Source: Methanosarcinales archaeon
GTDB lineage: Archaea; Halobacteriota; Syntropharchaeia; Alkanophagales; Methanospirareceae
Assembly: GCA_030665925.1 (NCBI GenBank)
Contig: DAOUYX010000027.1
Coordinates: forward strand, 1 to 12,765
DNA: 12,765 nt
Reading direction: 5' to 3'
Within the stretch, counting starts at the first letter, position 1; the number at the start of each line of letters is the position of its first letter. Under the pieces are notes generated by a model that had not been told where the DNA came from, made no database searches, and saw nothing but the letters and a program-made list of their open reading frames with translations. Below are positions 7,446 to 12,765 of the stretch, in pieces. Made by a program: the position numbers and the translations under genes.

Positions 7446-7964
7446 ATGGCAGAAAACCCGATGAGGAGAATAGAATTGGATAAGGTAGTGATAAACATGA
7501 GTGTGGGTGAAAGTGGCGAGAAGTTAGCGAAGGCGGAGAAGCTGTTGGATTCCATTGCGGGTCAGAAATCAATTAAGCTGACGGCGAAGCGAACTATACA
7601 GCCATTTAGTATAAAGAAAGGCGAAGCCATTGCGTGTAAAGTCACGTTACGGGGCGATCGAGCACGGGATTTCCTTAAGCGGTGTTTTAAAATACAGAAC
7701 ACTCTTTTTAAGAGTCAGTTTGACACGTACGGTAATTTCGCTTTCGGCGTTGCGGAGCATACGGACTTCAGCATCCGTTACGATCCGAAGGTAGGTATTT
7801 ACGGGATGGACATTTGCGTCTCGTTGAAGCGGCCGGGGTATCGGATACAGGAACGGAAGTCGCAGAAGAAGACGCTGCCACAGAAGCAGAGGATAAATAG
7901 GGACGACGTCTTCAGTTTTCTTGAGGACGAATACGGCGTAGAACTGTTAGAGGAAGTAACGTAG
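7446..7964 (+). CDS. rpl5: Large-subunit ribosomal protein L5 (uL5)
   Basis: This 172-residue 5S-rRNA-binding protein belongs to the central protuberance of the 50S subunit. Family marks are MRRIELDKVVINMSVGESG, QKSIKLTAKRTIQPFSIKKGE, and FGVAEHTDF..RYDPKVGIYGMDICVSLKRPGYR. Length is normal for archaea. AAGGAG (7431-7436) precedes the start by 9 nt. It follows rps4e, keeping the usual spc order, but the genes normally next (rps14, rps8, rpl6) are missing. Instead the strand of coding switches and a transposase lies 145 bp away. The gene itself looks intact. Confidence 0.96.
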   Translation: MAENPMRRIELDKVVINMSVGESGEKLAKAEKLLDSIAGQKSIKLTAKRTIQPFSIKKGEAIACKVTLRGDRARDFLKRCFKIQNTLFKSQFDTYGNFAFGVAEHTDFSIRYDPKVGIYGMDICVSLKRPGYRIQERKSQKKTLPQKQRINRDDVFSFLEDEYGVELLEEVT

Positions 7965-7967
7965 CTC

Positions 7968-7972
7968 TTTTT
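7968..7972 (+). terminator. Oligo-T terminator after rpl5
   Basis: A run of five T begins 3 bases after the rpl5 stop codon. Archaeal RNA polymerase can stop at such oligo-T tracts without a hairpin. It would close the cdc48-rps4e-rpl5 transcript. The run is short, so this is a weak call. Confidence 0.25.
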
Positions 7973-8109
7973 CAGTTCGCGTGCTCCATTTTGCATCATT
8001 AGAATAAATAACCCTCTCTCCCGTCACCAATAAACAAGCTCTCTCACACCTATCCCCCTGCATCCCGCCAGATGTATGAGGTAGAAAGCTAAATGGAAGC
8101 ACTCTCTTT

Positions 8110-9024
8110 TCAACACTTCTGCCTGTATATTGATGCAAAGACTTCAATCCTGCTCCGCTTTTCTCTGAATGCTCCCCACTCCTCGATCAGTCTAAGGAAT
8201 TCACGTCTGATTTTCTTCCAAATATCAAGCAAATAAGCCTTTCCAGCCCACACATCGAGCGGAGGAACGAGATTGGCCAAAATCCTCTTCATATTTGTAT
8301 TCTTCCTCGGATAAATGATTGGAACAACGAAGAATCGGTTAATGGTGGCTATATAATTCTTCATTGAGCTATATCCTTTATCACAGATGATTAAATCGCC
8401 CATTCTCATTTTTTTCGAGGAATATAGCTTTTCAAGGAGTGAAATAAGTATCTTTGCATCATTTGGGCATCCATCGTAGAGTTCATAATCCAATAGCTCG
8501 TGATTCTCGGCGTCTATTGCTACGATCAGCTTAAAACCGACGTAATACCCTTCAGAGGGGTAATAAGACCATTTGTATGGTTTCCCGTCCTTTCCGATCC
8601 TTCTCCTGTTTCTCCACGTATTCAGGTCGATTTTAATCGGCGTTGCATCTATAAGGATGTATCTCCTTCCCTTTTGCCTCCTTCTCTTAGATACTTTGGA
8701 TATTCCTCTGAAAAACGTTGATATGTCCTTTATATCCAATTTGGAATGCAATTTGTAGAGATATGTCAAATCAGGTATTCCCTTCACATCCACAAATCTC
8801 TTCAGCTTTTCATTCTCTTTTAATTCCGATATGAAATCAGAATATGCTCTTTCAAACAGATCGGCAATCACAATGACCTTCATTATGTCTATAAACCGTT
8901 CTACATCGGGTATTTTCAGCCTGCTTGCCGTCTTCTTTGCTCTTCCAGAGCCAATAGCTTTGAGTATGAATTGTGCTATAACCCATTTTGGATTGCCCAA
9001 ATCCGGTATTAATGGCGGTTTCAT
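8110..9024 (-). CDS. DDE transposase, IS4/IS5-like
   Basis: This 304-residue protein belongs to the DDE (RNase H-like) transposases. The first catalytic Asp is in YILIDATPIKID (D126) and the second in LIICDKGYSS (D215). A candidate third acidic residue lies in REKRSRIEVF (E294). The N-terminal part is helical and rich in Lys/Arg, as expected for a DNA-binding region. A clean GGAGG lies 6-7 nt before the ATG, and an AT-rich TATA-like element precedes it at 9058-9071. The protein ends only 10 residues after E294, short for these families, which usually carry a further helix, so the 3' end may be lost. I found no matching terminal inverted repeats or target duplication. The precise IS family is uncertain. 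It sits between rpl5 and the L11-L1-L10 operon. Confidence 0.8.
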   Translation of the reverse strand: MKPPLIPDLGNPKWVIAQFILKAIGSGRAKKTASRLKIPDVERFIDIMKVIVIADLFERAYSDFISELKENEKLKRFVDVKGIPDLTYLYKLHSKLDIKDISTFFRGISKVSKRRRQKGRRYILIDATPIKIDLNTWRNRRRIGKDGKPYKWSYYPSEGYYVGFKLIVAIDAENHELLDYELYDGCPNDAKILISLLEKLYSSKKMRMGDLIICDKGYSSMKNYIATINRFFVVPIIYPRKNTNMKRILANLVPPLDVWAGKAYLLDIWKKIRREFLRLIEEWGAFREKRSRIEVFASIYRQKC

Positions 9025-9057
9025 TTTAGTTCCTCCATTAATAGCAATATACGAGGT

Positions 9058-9071
9058 TATATTTAAATTTT
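9058..9071 (-). promoter_or_regulatory. TATA-like element of the DDE transposase
   Basis: On the minus strand AAATTTAAATATAA lies 34-47 bp before the ATG at 9024. Initiation about 25 bp downstream leaves a short leader that carries the GGAGG ribosome binding site. Confidence 0.35.
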
Positions 9072-9217
9072 TCGGGTTTTAACGGTTTATTTTTAAAATA
9101 GATTGTTTATATTGCTTCCATTAAGGTTTTTAGATGTGTCATAACTCAAATTTAAAATTGGGTGGTTTATAGAAGTGATATTGTAGGTGCTTTGGCGAGG
9201 GGGTTAGTTCTTTGATT

Positions 9218-9240
9218 AAACTTTCTTGCTAAGAAAGTTT
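9218..9240. repeat. Hairpin A, 10-bp stem, 3-nt loop
   Basis: AAACTTTCTT (9218-9227) pairs perfectly with AAGAAAGTTT (9231-9240) around the loop GCT. The flanks are TTTGATT on the left and GATTG on the right. It is the first of three related hairpins within about 110 bases. Confidence 0.7.
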
Positions 9241-9252
9241 GATTGATAAGTC

Positions 9253-9273
9253 AAACCTTTTAGAAAAAGGTTT
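9253..9273. repeat. Hairpin B, 9-bp stem, 3-nt loop
   Basis: AAACCTTTT (9253-9261) pairs perfectly with AAAAGGTTT (9265-9273) around the loop AGA. It is similar to hairpins A and C, but has CC for CT in the stem with compensating changes on the other arm. That covariation indicates the stem itself is kept. Confidence 0.65.
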
Positions 9274-9302
9274 AATCCAAATCATCTGAGTTTCTTTGAT
9301 CC

Positions 9303-9325
9303 AACTTTCTTTGTAAAAGAAAGTT
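9303..9325. repeat. Hairpin C, 10-bp stem, 3-nt loop
   Basis: AACTTTCTTT (9303-9312) pairs perfectly with AAAGAAAGTT (9316-9325) around the loop GTA. The flanking TTTGATC and TGATG repeat the TTTGAT context of hairpin A and of the copy at 896-914. Confidence 0.7.
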
Positions 9326-9410
9326 TGATGTCTGGCCCCTTATGTGCAAAGAAAAGGAGGGAGCTACCCAAAAACCCCATGATTTACCTTGATCTATTAT
9401 TGTCAGATTA

Positions 9411-9438
9411 ACCGCAGAGTTCACGGAGAACGCAGAGG
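9411..9438 (+). repeat. 9-nt repeat cluster, left arm
   Basis: Three units in a row, ACCGCAGAG, TTCACGGAG and AACGCAGAG, are followed by a further G. They share the pattern NNCRCNGAG. An inverted cluster lies at 9504-9531. Arrays of this CGCAGAG type occur scattered in many prokaryotic genomes; their function is unclear to me. Confidence 0.65.
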
Positions 9439-9503
9439 ATGCAGGCTTTAGGTTTGTTTTAGAGCAGACATACAACCTATACACTTAACACCTTATTTTT
9501 TCC

Positions 9504-9531
9504 CCTCTGTGAACTCAGCGTTCTCTGCGGT
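9504..9531 (-). repeat. 9-nt repeat cluster, right arm (inverted)
   Basis: Read on the minus strand the units are ACCGCAGAG, AACGCTGAG and TTCACAGAG, then G. The first unit is identical to that of the left arm, while units two and three appear in swapped order. The two arms could fold into an imperfect long hairpin with a loop of about 65 nt. The right arm starts 26 bases beyond the rpl10 stop codon. Confidence 0.65.
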
Positions 9532-9556
9532 AAACTTTAAATATGACAAAGTCAAG

Positions 9557-10492
9557 TTACTCCCCCACATATCCTGCCAAACGCTGTGCCTGTGCACCGG
9601 CTTTTGCAAGCAACGTTGGCATCGTCTCTTTCGCGTATACGCACGCATTTATCGAGAGATTCCGTGCATCAGCATACGCCTTCTGAAGCAGTGGCTTTAT
9701 GGTCTCCGACGTTGGATACGCAACGTTAAACGCCACGTTCAGAGACTTGTCACTCGCCTCATATATTAAATCACCAATAGTATAACGAGTTGGATAGTCG
9801 TACTTCAGGTGCGTGGCAAGCGAAAACGCAGCTTTCGTTACTTCCTGCACGTCCGACACGTACTTCTCGACGTCTATATGGAGAACGTCAGGCGTAAATA
9901 GCACGCTTCCGTCGCGGTCATACACGGCACACAAGTCCAGTCCTTCCTTCATCGGGTAGATTTCGAGCCGTGCCAGTATATCTGCAAGCGGATGAGAAAC
10001 TTTCTCGCCTTCTTTCACTGCCACTTTTCTCTGCTTTATTATGACCTTACCCCCCTCGATTCCCGCAGGTATGCTCAAGCTCTGTAATTCGCCGACGATC
10101 GGTCCCGGCCTGAGTGAGGTCGGACCGCTCTCTATCGCAATATCAAACGGTGCGACTGCACCTGCTTTTATCGGTGCGGGTATCTTCCCCTCTTCCAGTA
10201 CATTATACAATTTAAAAGCATCCAGATTGGTAAAGATCAACGCCATCTGGTCGTCTATAAAATCTACCATGTCATTCATGCCACTTTCGCCTAACGCAAT
10301 AGAACTCAAGCTATTTTTCGATACTCGCAACAGCGCTTTACCCTTAAAATCCTTTCGTATCTGCTGTACCTGGTTAGAGCCCAATCCTCTTATTTTCGCT
10401 ATACCCACTGTTGGATATGCATCCATCTGGCTTTTTAAAGCAGCGACCTGCTCATTCTTCCATTGCTTTGCTCGTTTGACTCTCTTTTTCAT
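9557..10492 (-). CDS. rpl10: Ribosomal protein L10 (P0, uL10), lacking the acidic tail
   Basis: This 311-residue base of the ribosomal stalk binds 23S rRNA and L11 and carries L12 dimers. Family marks are the N-terminal basic helix (MKKRVKRAKQWKNEQVAAL), RVSKNSLSSIAL, PAPIKAGAVAPFDI, GPTSLRPGPIVGELQSL and KVAVKEGEKVSHPLADILARL. A helical C-terminal part with L12-binding character follows (EASDKSLNVAFNVAYPTSETIKPLLQKAYADARNLSIN). It stops at LAGYVGE, without the Glu-rich stretch and hydrophobic end (GLGALFG type) common in archaeal P0. The coding part upstream looks intact, so this is a short form. It starts 23 bp after rpl1, with GGAG close to the ATG. No rpl12 follows. Confidence 0.93.
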   Translation of the reverse strand: MKKRVKRAKQWKNEQVAALKSQMDAYPTVGIAKIRGLGSNQVQQIRKDFKGKALLRVSKNSLSSIALGESGMNDMVDFIDDQMALIFTNLDAFKLYNVLEEGKIPAPIKAGAVAPFDIAIESGPTSLRPGPIVGELQSLSIPAGIEGGKVIIKQRKVAVKEGEKVSHPLADILARLEIYPMKEGLDLCAVYDRDGSVLFTPDVLHIDVEKYVSDVQEVTKAAFSLATHLKYDYPTRYTIGDLIYEASDKSLNVAFNVAYPTSETIKPLLQKAYADARNLSINACVYAKETMPTLLAKAGAQAQRLAGYVGE

Positions 10493-10515
10493 TCTTCTCC
10501 ATCCCTCACACTACA

Positions 10516-11139
10516 CTATACTACTTTCACTGTGGGGCCCATTGTAGTCTTCATGTAAATAGAAGCGACATTCTGCCAACCACGCTCTAAACGCGATTCG
10601 ACCGCTTTGAGCACCGCAGCGGCATTCTCCGCGATGTCTCTCGCATCCATGTCCCGACGACCGACGTTCACCCAGATCGTCGTGGTTTTCGACTTTACCT
10701 TGGCGATCTTTGACAGTCGCGCCAATATCTGCACGGGATCCACACTTGGCGGTAGCGGTTGCGGCATCTTACCACGCGGACCTAAAATAGTACCTAAACT
10801 CTTACCTATAAGTGCCATCAGCGAGGTATCGGCAACGAAATAATCGTACTTCTGTACCAACGCCCGTGCCTTCTTCTTGTCCATCCGCTTGAGTTCTTCT
10901 GGATCTATCACATCTGCACCTGCCTCTTTCGCTTTTAACGCCACTTCACCAGAAGCGAAAACGCCTATCTCCGGCTCTCTGATTTGCTTCGGCAAAACGA
11001 CATCCACATTTATCCTGTTCTTAGGCTGCTTCAAATCTACATTCTTCAAATTTATGCAGAGGTCAACGCCTTCAACAAAACCCCGCTCTTGTGAGCTTAA
11101 AACCTTCTCCACCGCTCCTACGAGTTCTTCTGCTTCCAT
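10516..11139 (-). CDS. rpl1: Ribosomal protein L1 (uL1)
   Basis: This 207-residue protein of the L1 stalk acts in release of E-site tRNA. In bacteria and several archaea it also represses its own operon by binding the mRNA. Family marks are KNVDLKQPKNRINVDVVLP, FVADTSLMALIGKSLGTILGPRGKMPQPLPP (about 95-125) and the C-terminal YMKTTMGPTVKVV. Length is typical of archaeal L1. The start codon is one base after the rpl11 stop codon, and the GGGGAA of the rpl11 end acts as ribosome binding site, so translation is likely coupled. Confidence 0.96.
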   Translation of the reverse strand: MEAEELVGAVEKVLSSQERGFVEGVDLCINLKNVDLKQPKNRINVDVVLPKQIREPEIGVFASGEVALKAKEAGADVIDPEELKRMDKKKARALVQKYDYFVADTSLMALIGKSLGTILGPRGKMPQPLPPSVDPVQILARLSKIAKVKSKTTTIWVNVGRRDMDARDIAENAAAVLKAVESRLERGWQNVASIYMKTTMGPTVKVV

Positions 11140-11140
11140 T

Positions 11141-11614
11141 TTATTCCCCTATCACCGCATCATCATACACGCCTGCGTCTATCTCTTTCTGTATCTCTTT
11201 TGCATCCTTACCCTCTACCTTCAACCGCATTGAAACACAAGTGCCTATTAACTCTTTAATCGCGGCTTTTAACGAAGAGGCTAACATCCCTTCCCGCTTC
11301 TTTTTCGCCACCTCTTTCAGTTGCTCTAAAGATATGTCACCGGTGTAATCAGTTGTAGAATCGGTCTGTGCCTTCTCAAGCCCTATCTCTTTCTTTATCA
11401 ATGCTGCGGTCGGCGGTACGCCCACGGTTATGTCCACCTTGCCGCCGTCAATGGTTATCTTCACCGGGACTACCATGCCCGCATAATCCTTCGTACGCTC
11501 ATTTACAGAATTCACTATCTCCTTTATATTCGCCCCGAGTGGACCCAGAGCCGGCCCTAACGGCGGTCCCGGGGTCGCTTTCCCTCCTTCTATCAAGACT
11601 TCAATGACGTTCAT
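11141..11614 (-). CDS. rpl11: Ribosomal protein L11 (uL11)
   Basis: This 157-residue protein of the GTPase-associated centre binds 23S rRNA together with L10. The N-terminal domain has the proline-rich motif TPGPPLGPALGPLGANIKEIV (about residues 14-34). The C-terminal rRNA-binding domain contains GVPPTAALIKKEIG and ISLEQLKEVAKKKREGMLASSLKAAIKELIGTCVSMRL. Length is normal. GAGGAT about 5 nt before the ATG is the ribosome binding site. It is the first gene of the minus-strand L11-L1-L10 operon. The leader of roughly 70-90 nt is long for this window and holds a possible L1-binding hairpin. Confidence 0.97.
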   Translation of the reverse strand: MNVIEVLIEGGKATPGPPLGPALGPLGANIKEIVNSVNERTKDYAGMVVPVKITIDGGKVDITVGVPPTAALIKKEIGLEKAQTDSTTDYTGDISLEQLKEVAKKKREGMLASSLKAAIKELIGTCVSMRLKVEGKDAKEIQKEIDAGVYDDAVIGE

Positions 11615-11657
11615 TTTTATCCTCTTCGTGCTCTGTATGTTATGTAAGTATCCACAT

Positions 11658-11704
11658 GGTCTGACGTATTGTATCCTGTTTACGTGATACGCACATCTGA
11701 GACC
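11658..11704 (-). promoter_or_regulatory. Possible L1-binding leader hairpin of the rpl11 operon
   Basis: On the minus strand GGTCT (11704-11700) pairs with AGACC (11662-11658). Within it CGTAT (11691-11687) pairs with ATACG (11669-11665). Between the two 5-bp helices one strand has 8 unpaired bases (CAGATGTG) and the other only TC, giving a strongly asymmetric internal loop. Two helices joined by an asymmetric loop is the general shape of known L1 sites on 23S rRNA and L1-operon mRNAs. The location before L11 in the L11-L1 operon fits autoregulation. The stems are short, so this is a proposal. Confidence 0.35.
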
Positions 11705-11721
11705 CTTATAACTATACCTTA

Positions 11722-11735
11722 CTTTATTTTATTTC
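11722..11735 (-). promoter_or_regulatory. TATA region of the L11-L1-L10 operon
   Basis: On the minus strand AAATAAAATAAAG forms an AT-rich box about 110 bp before the L11 start. Initiation about 26 bp downstream would begin the RNA near 11703, exactly at the leader hairpin. A second candidate, TTATAAGG at 11704-11711, would start transcription inside the hairpin. A perfect TGTAC-A-GTACA palindrome at 11753-11763 lies just upstream of the first box and could be a regulator site, or chance. Confidence 0.35.
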
Positions 11736-11922
11736 TTTCCTGTTATGATATTTGTACAGTACAGAAGCATAAAAATGGCATTAAAAATTCCGCTATTGTT
11801 CTCAAAATCAGAGGAAGGCCCTCATAAAGGGTTTTTGAAAGGGGGGTATTTTAACTACACCCTTTAAAATAGGCAAGTTTTACAAATGTAATAACAAAAA
11901 AGTAAACGTTATTTACCTTTAG

Positions 11923-12105
11923 TCATCGGTATCGGAGGTCTTTCTGGAGTTTCTCGGACGTCTGACGCGCCAGAGCCAACGCAAAGTATTTCTCATTGTT
12001 GACAGCCATCCTGTCCATCACTCGAAGAAGGTCAAAAGTTGGATTGAAGAGAATCACATCTGCCTTTTCTTTCTTCCCGGCTACAGCCCTGAACTGAATC
12101 CTGAT
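11923..12105 (+). pseudogene. IS630-family transposase, C-terminal fragment
   Basis: Plus frame 1, open after the TAG at 11920-11922, encodes VFLEFLGRLTRQSQRKVFLIVDSHPVHHSKKV and then SWIEEN and FLPGYSPELNPD. These are the second half of the DDE domain of IS630/Tc1-mariner-type transposases: the second catalytic Asp lies in the VFLIVDSHPVHHSK block, followed by the YSPELNP motif near the third acidic residue. There is no N-terminal half, no start codon and no terminal repeat. At about 12103-12110 the frame passes without a stop into MscS coding sequence. The minus-strand frame in the same place (11923-12189) is only the shadow of this fragment. Confidence 0.75.
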
Positions 12106-12604
12106 GCTATTTTTCGCCCTTTTCGCGTTGGCGATGTTGTAGAACTGGAGAATGAATATGGAACCATAGAAGATATGGCACTCTGGCATCCCGTGATAAG
12201 AATATGGCAGAACAAAAGGCAGATCATCCCCAACTCACGAATAAGTGAAGAGACCATAATAAACTGGACGATATGGAACCTTACAGTGCTATGGGCGGTT
12301 GATTTTGGGATAAGTTACGATTCCGATATAGAACCTTGCCAGATCAATAATCCTTGATGAAATAAGCAAACATCCGGATGTGATGCATGAACAGGACAGA
12401 GAAGCAAACATGTGGGTTACAGAGCTCGGGGATTTCGCAGTTAATCTAAGGGCGGTGTTCTGGATTCGCGACAGACCTGCCGCGTGGGGCGCGAGCTGTG
12501 ATATTCGAGAATCTGTCAAGAAGCGGTTTGATAAGGAAGAGATAGAGATACCTTTCCCGTATCGAATAATCGTCTATAAGAAGGATTTGGAGCACAAAAA
12601 ATGA
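12106..12604 (+). pseudogene. MscS-type mechanosensitive channel, C-terminal half with a frameshift
   Basis: The frame continues as RPFRVGDVVELENEYGTIEDM and WHPVIRIWQNKRQIIPNSRISEETIINW, the beta domain that follows the pore helix in small-conductance mechanosensitive channels. After DFGISYDSDIE (about 12333) the first frame stops at 12357. The protein continues one base out of phase: LARSIILDEISKHPDVM, then NLRAVFWIRDRPAAWG and a C-terminus KKRFDKEEIEIPFPYRIIVY typical of MscS, stop TGA 12602-12604. Removing one base in GAACCTT (about 12332-12335) would restore a DID-LARS reading. The transmembrane helices are missing, replaced by transposase sequence, so no channel can be made. The rest is well kept, which suggests recent loss. 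Confidence 0.8.
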
Positions 12605-12765
12605 GAATAAACATCGTGCAGACGAACTATGATCCTACGGACATAGAAAGGCTGAAAGAAATATTAGACGATGTGGAAGGAGGGATAACCTGCTTTCCTG
12701 AGTGTTTTGCACTTGGAAGAAGCGGTGTTGAAACATTGCAGTATTTGAACAAGGTTAGTGATGAA
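12601..12765 (+). CDS. Probable carbon-nitrogen hydrolase, N-terminal part
   Basis: The ATG overlaps the TGA of the MscS remnant (ATGA), so it was probably coupled to it. The 55 codons in the window begin MRINIVQTNYDPTD and contain GGITCFPECFALG. A short beta strand at the start followed by a (V/C)FPE motif is the layout of nitrilase-superfamily enzymes, in which the Glu of FPE is a catalytic residue. The Lys and Cys of the catalytic triad would lie beyond the window, so the assignment is tentative. No separate ribosome binding site is evident. Confidence 0.45.
   Translation, partial: MRINIVQTNYDPTDIERLKEILDDVEGGITCFPECFALGRSGVETLQYLNKVSDE

Larger units (their letters stand above)
9025..9556. 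other. Gene-free repeat region between the transposase and rpl10
   Basis: The 532 bases hold no credible gene. From left to right they contain the transposase promoter, an AT-rich stretch to about 9200 without clear structure, three short hairpins (9218-9325), unremarkable sequence to 9410, and an inverted pair of 9-nt repeat clusters (9411-9438 and 9504-9531). This is where rpl12 would be expected after rpl10. The 70-codon minus-strand frame at 9272-9484 runs through these repeats and is not gene-like. Confidence 0.6.
11615..11922. other. Intergenic region between rpl11 and the IS630 remnant
   Basis: The 308 bases hold the rpl11 leader and promoter elements at the left. To the right I see no gene. 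Two small inverted repeats are present: CCCT/AGGG (11819-11831) followed by five T, which resembles a plus-strand terminator although no plus-strand gene precedes it; and TATTTTAA/TTAAAATA (11847-11854 and 11864-11871) around a 9-nt loop. Confidence 0.5.

Noticed and set aside
7947..8147. Minus-strand open frame of 66 codons after the DDE transposase
   Set aside because: It overlaps the rpl5 end, has no homology I can see, and does not read like the missing transposase C-terminus.
9218..9531. Possible CRISPR array
   Set aside because: The repeats are short hairpins and 9-nt units with irregular spacing. There are no 24-37 nt direct repeats with uniform spacers and no cas genes.
10041..10547. 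Plus-strand open frame of 168 codons
   Set aside because: It is antisense to rpl10, which is clearly real.
11819..11836. Terminator-like stem (CCCT/AGGG plus five T)
   Set aside because: The stem has only 4 bp and no plus-strand gene lies upstream, so it was mentioned only within the intergenic entry.
11923..12189. Minus-strand open frame of 88 codons
   Set aside because: The plus strand at the same place encodes clear IS630 transposase and MscS motifs, so this is a shadow.
1..12765. tRNA or rRNA genes
   Set aside because: No cloverleaf-like segment with the conserved T-arm sequence and no rRNA core sequence was noticed by eye. A covariance search was not possible here.

Overview
The window is archaeal chromosome, most likely from a methanogen-related euryarchaeote. 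The evidence is archaeal-type ribosomal proteins (S4e, archaeal L5, L1, L11 and P0/L10), a two-AAA-domain Cdc48/VAT ATPase, TATA-box promoters with short or absent leaders, and closely spaced genes with GGAGG-type ribosome binding sites. The hairpin repeats and IS1-like debris recall ANME-1/Methanophagales or Syntrophoarchaeum-type genomes, but that placement is an impression and was not tested.

Left end (1-1311): a decayed IS1-family transposon. The transposase zinc finger, helix-turn-helix and start of the catalytic domain are intact. The rest survives in several frames with an internal deletion, and a small hairpin sits inside the C-terminal coding part. Next, on the minus strand, come two translationally coupled genes (an unrecognised 293-residue protein, then a HAD-family hydrolase), remnants of a CopG-like antitoxin, and a class V aminotransferase of the alanine-glyoxylate/serine-pyruvate type. 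The aminotransferase is divergent from the next block across an intergenic region of about 105 bp.

Centre (4436-7964, plus strand): cdc48, rps4e and rpl5 in one tight row. S4e and L5 are normally neighbours inside the spc ribosomal operon. Here L24 is not upstream and S14/S8/L6 are not downstream, so the operon is split.

Right centre (8110-11614, minus strand): the L11-L1-L10 ribosomal operon, with a proposed promoter and a possible L1-binding hairpin in its leader. L12, the usual fourth gene, is absent, and L10 ends without the usual acidic tail. The space where they would be holds inverted 9-nt repeats, three near-identical hairpins with 3-nt loops, and a DDE transposase. Two ribosomal gene blocks therefore converge on a region of mobile and repetitive DNA.

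Right end (11923-12765, plus strand): an IS630-family transposase fragment joined in frame to the C-terminal half of an MscS mechanosensitive channel gene, which itself carries a +1 frameshift. An ATGA overlap leads into the start of a probable carbon-nitrogen hydrolase that runs off the window.

I see no convincing new defence or metabolic system. What stands out is genome remodelling: operon breakage next to insertion sequences, the hairpin repeat family that also entered a transposase gene, and the loss of L12 and the L10 tail from their usual place.
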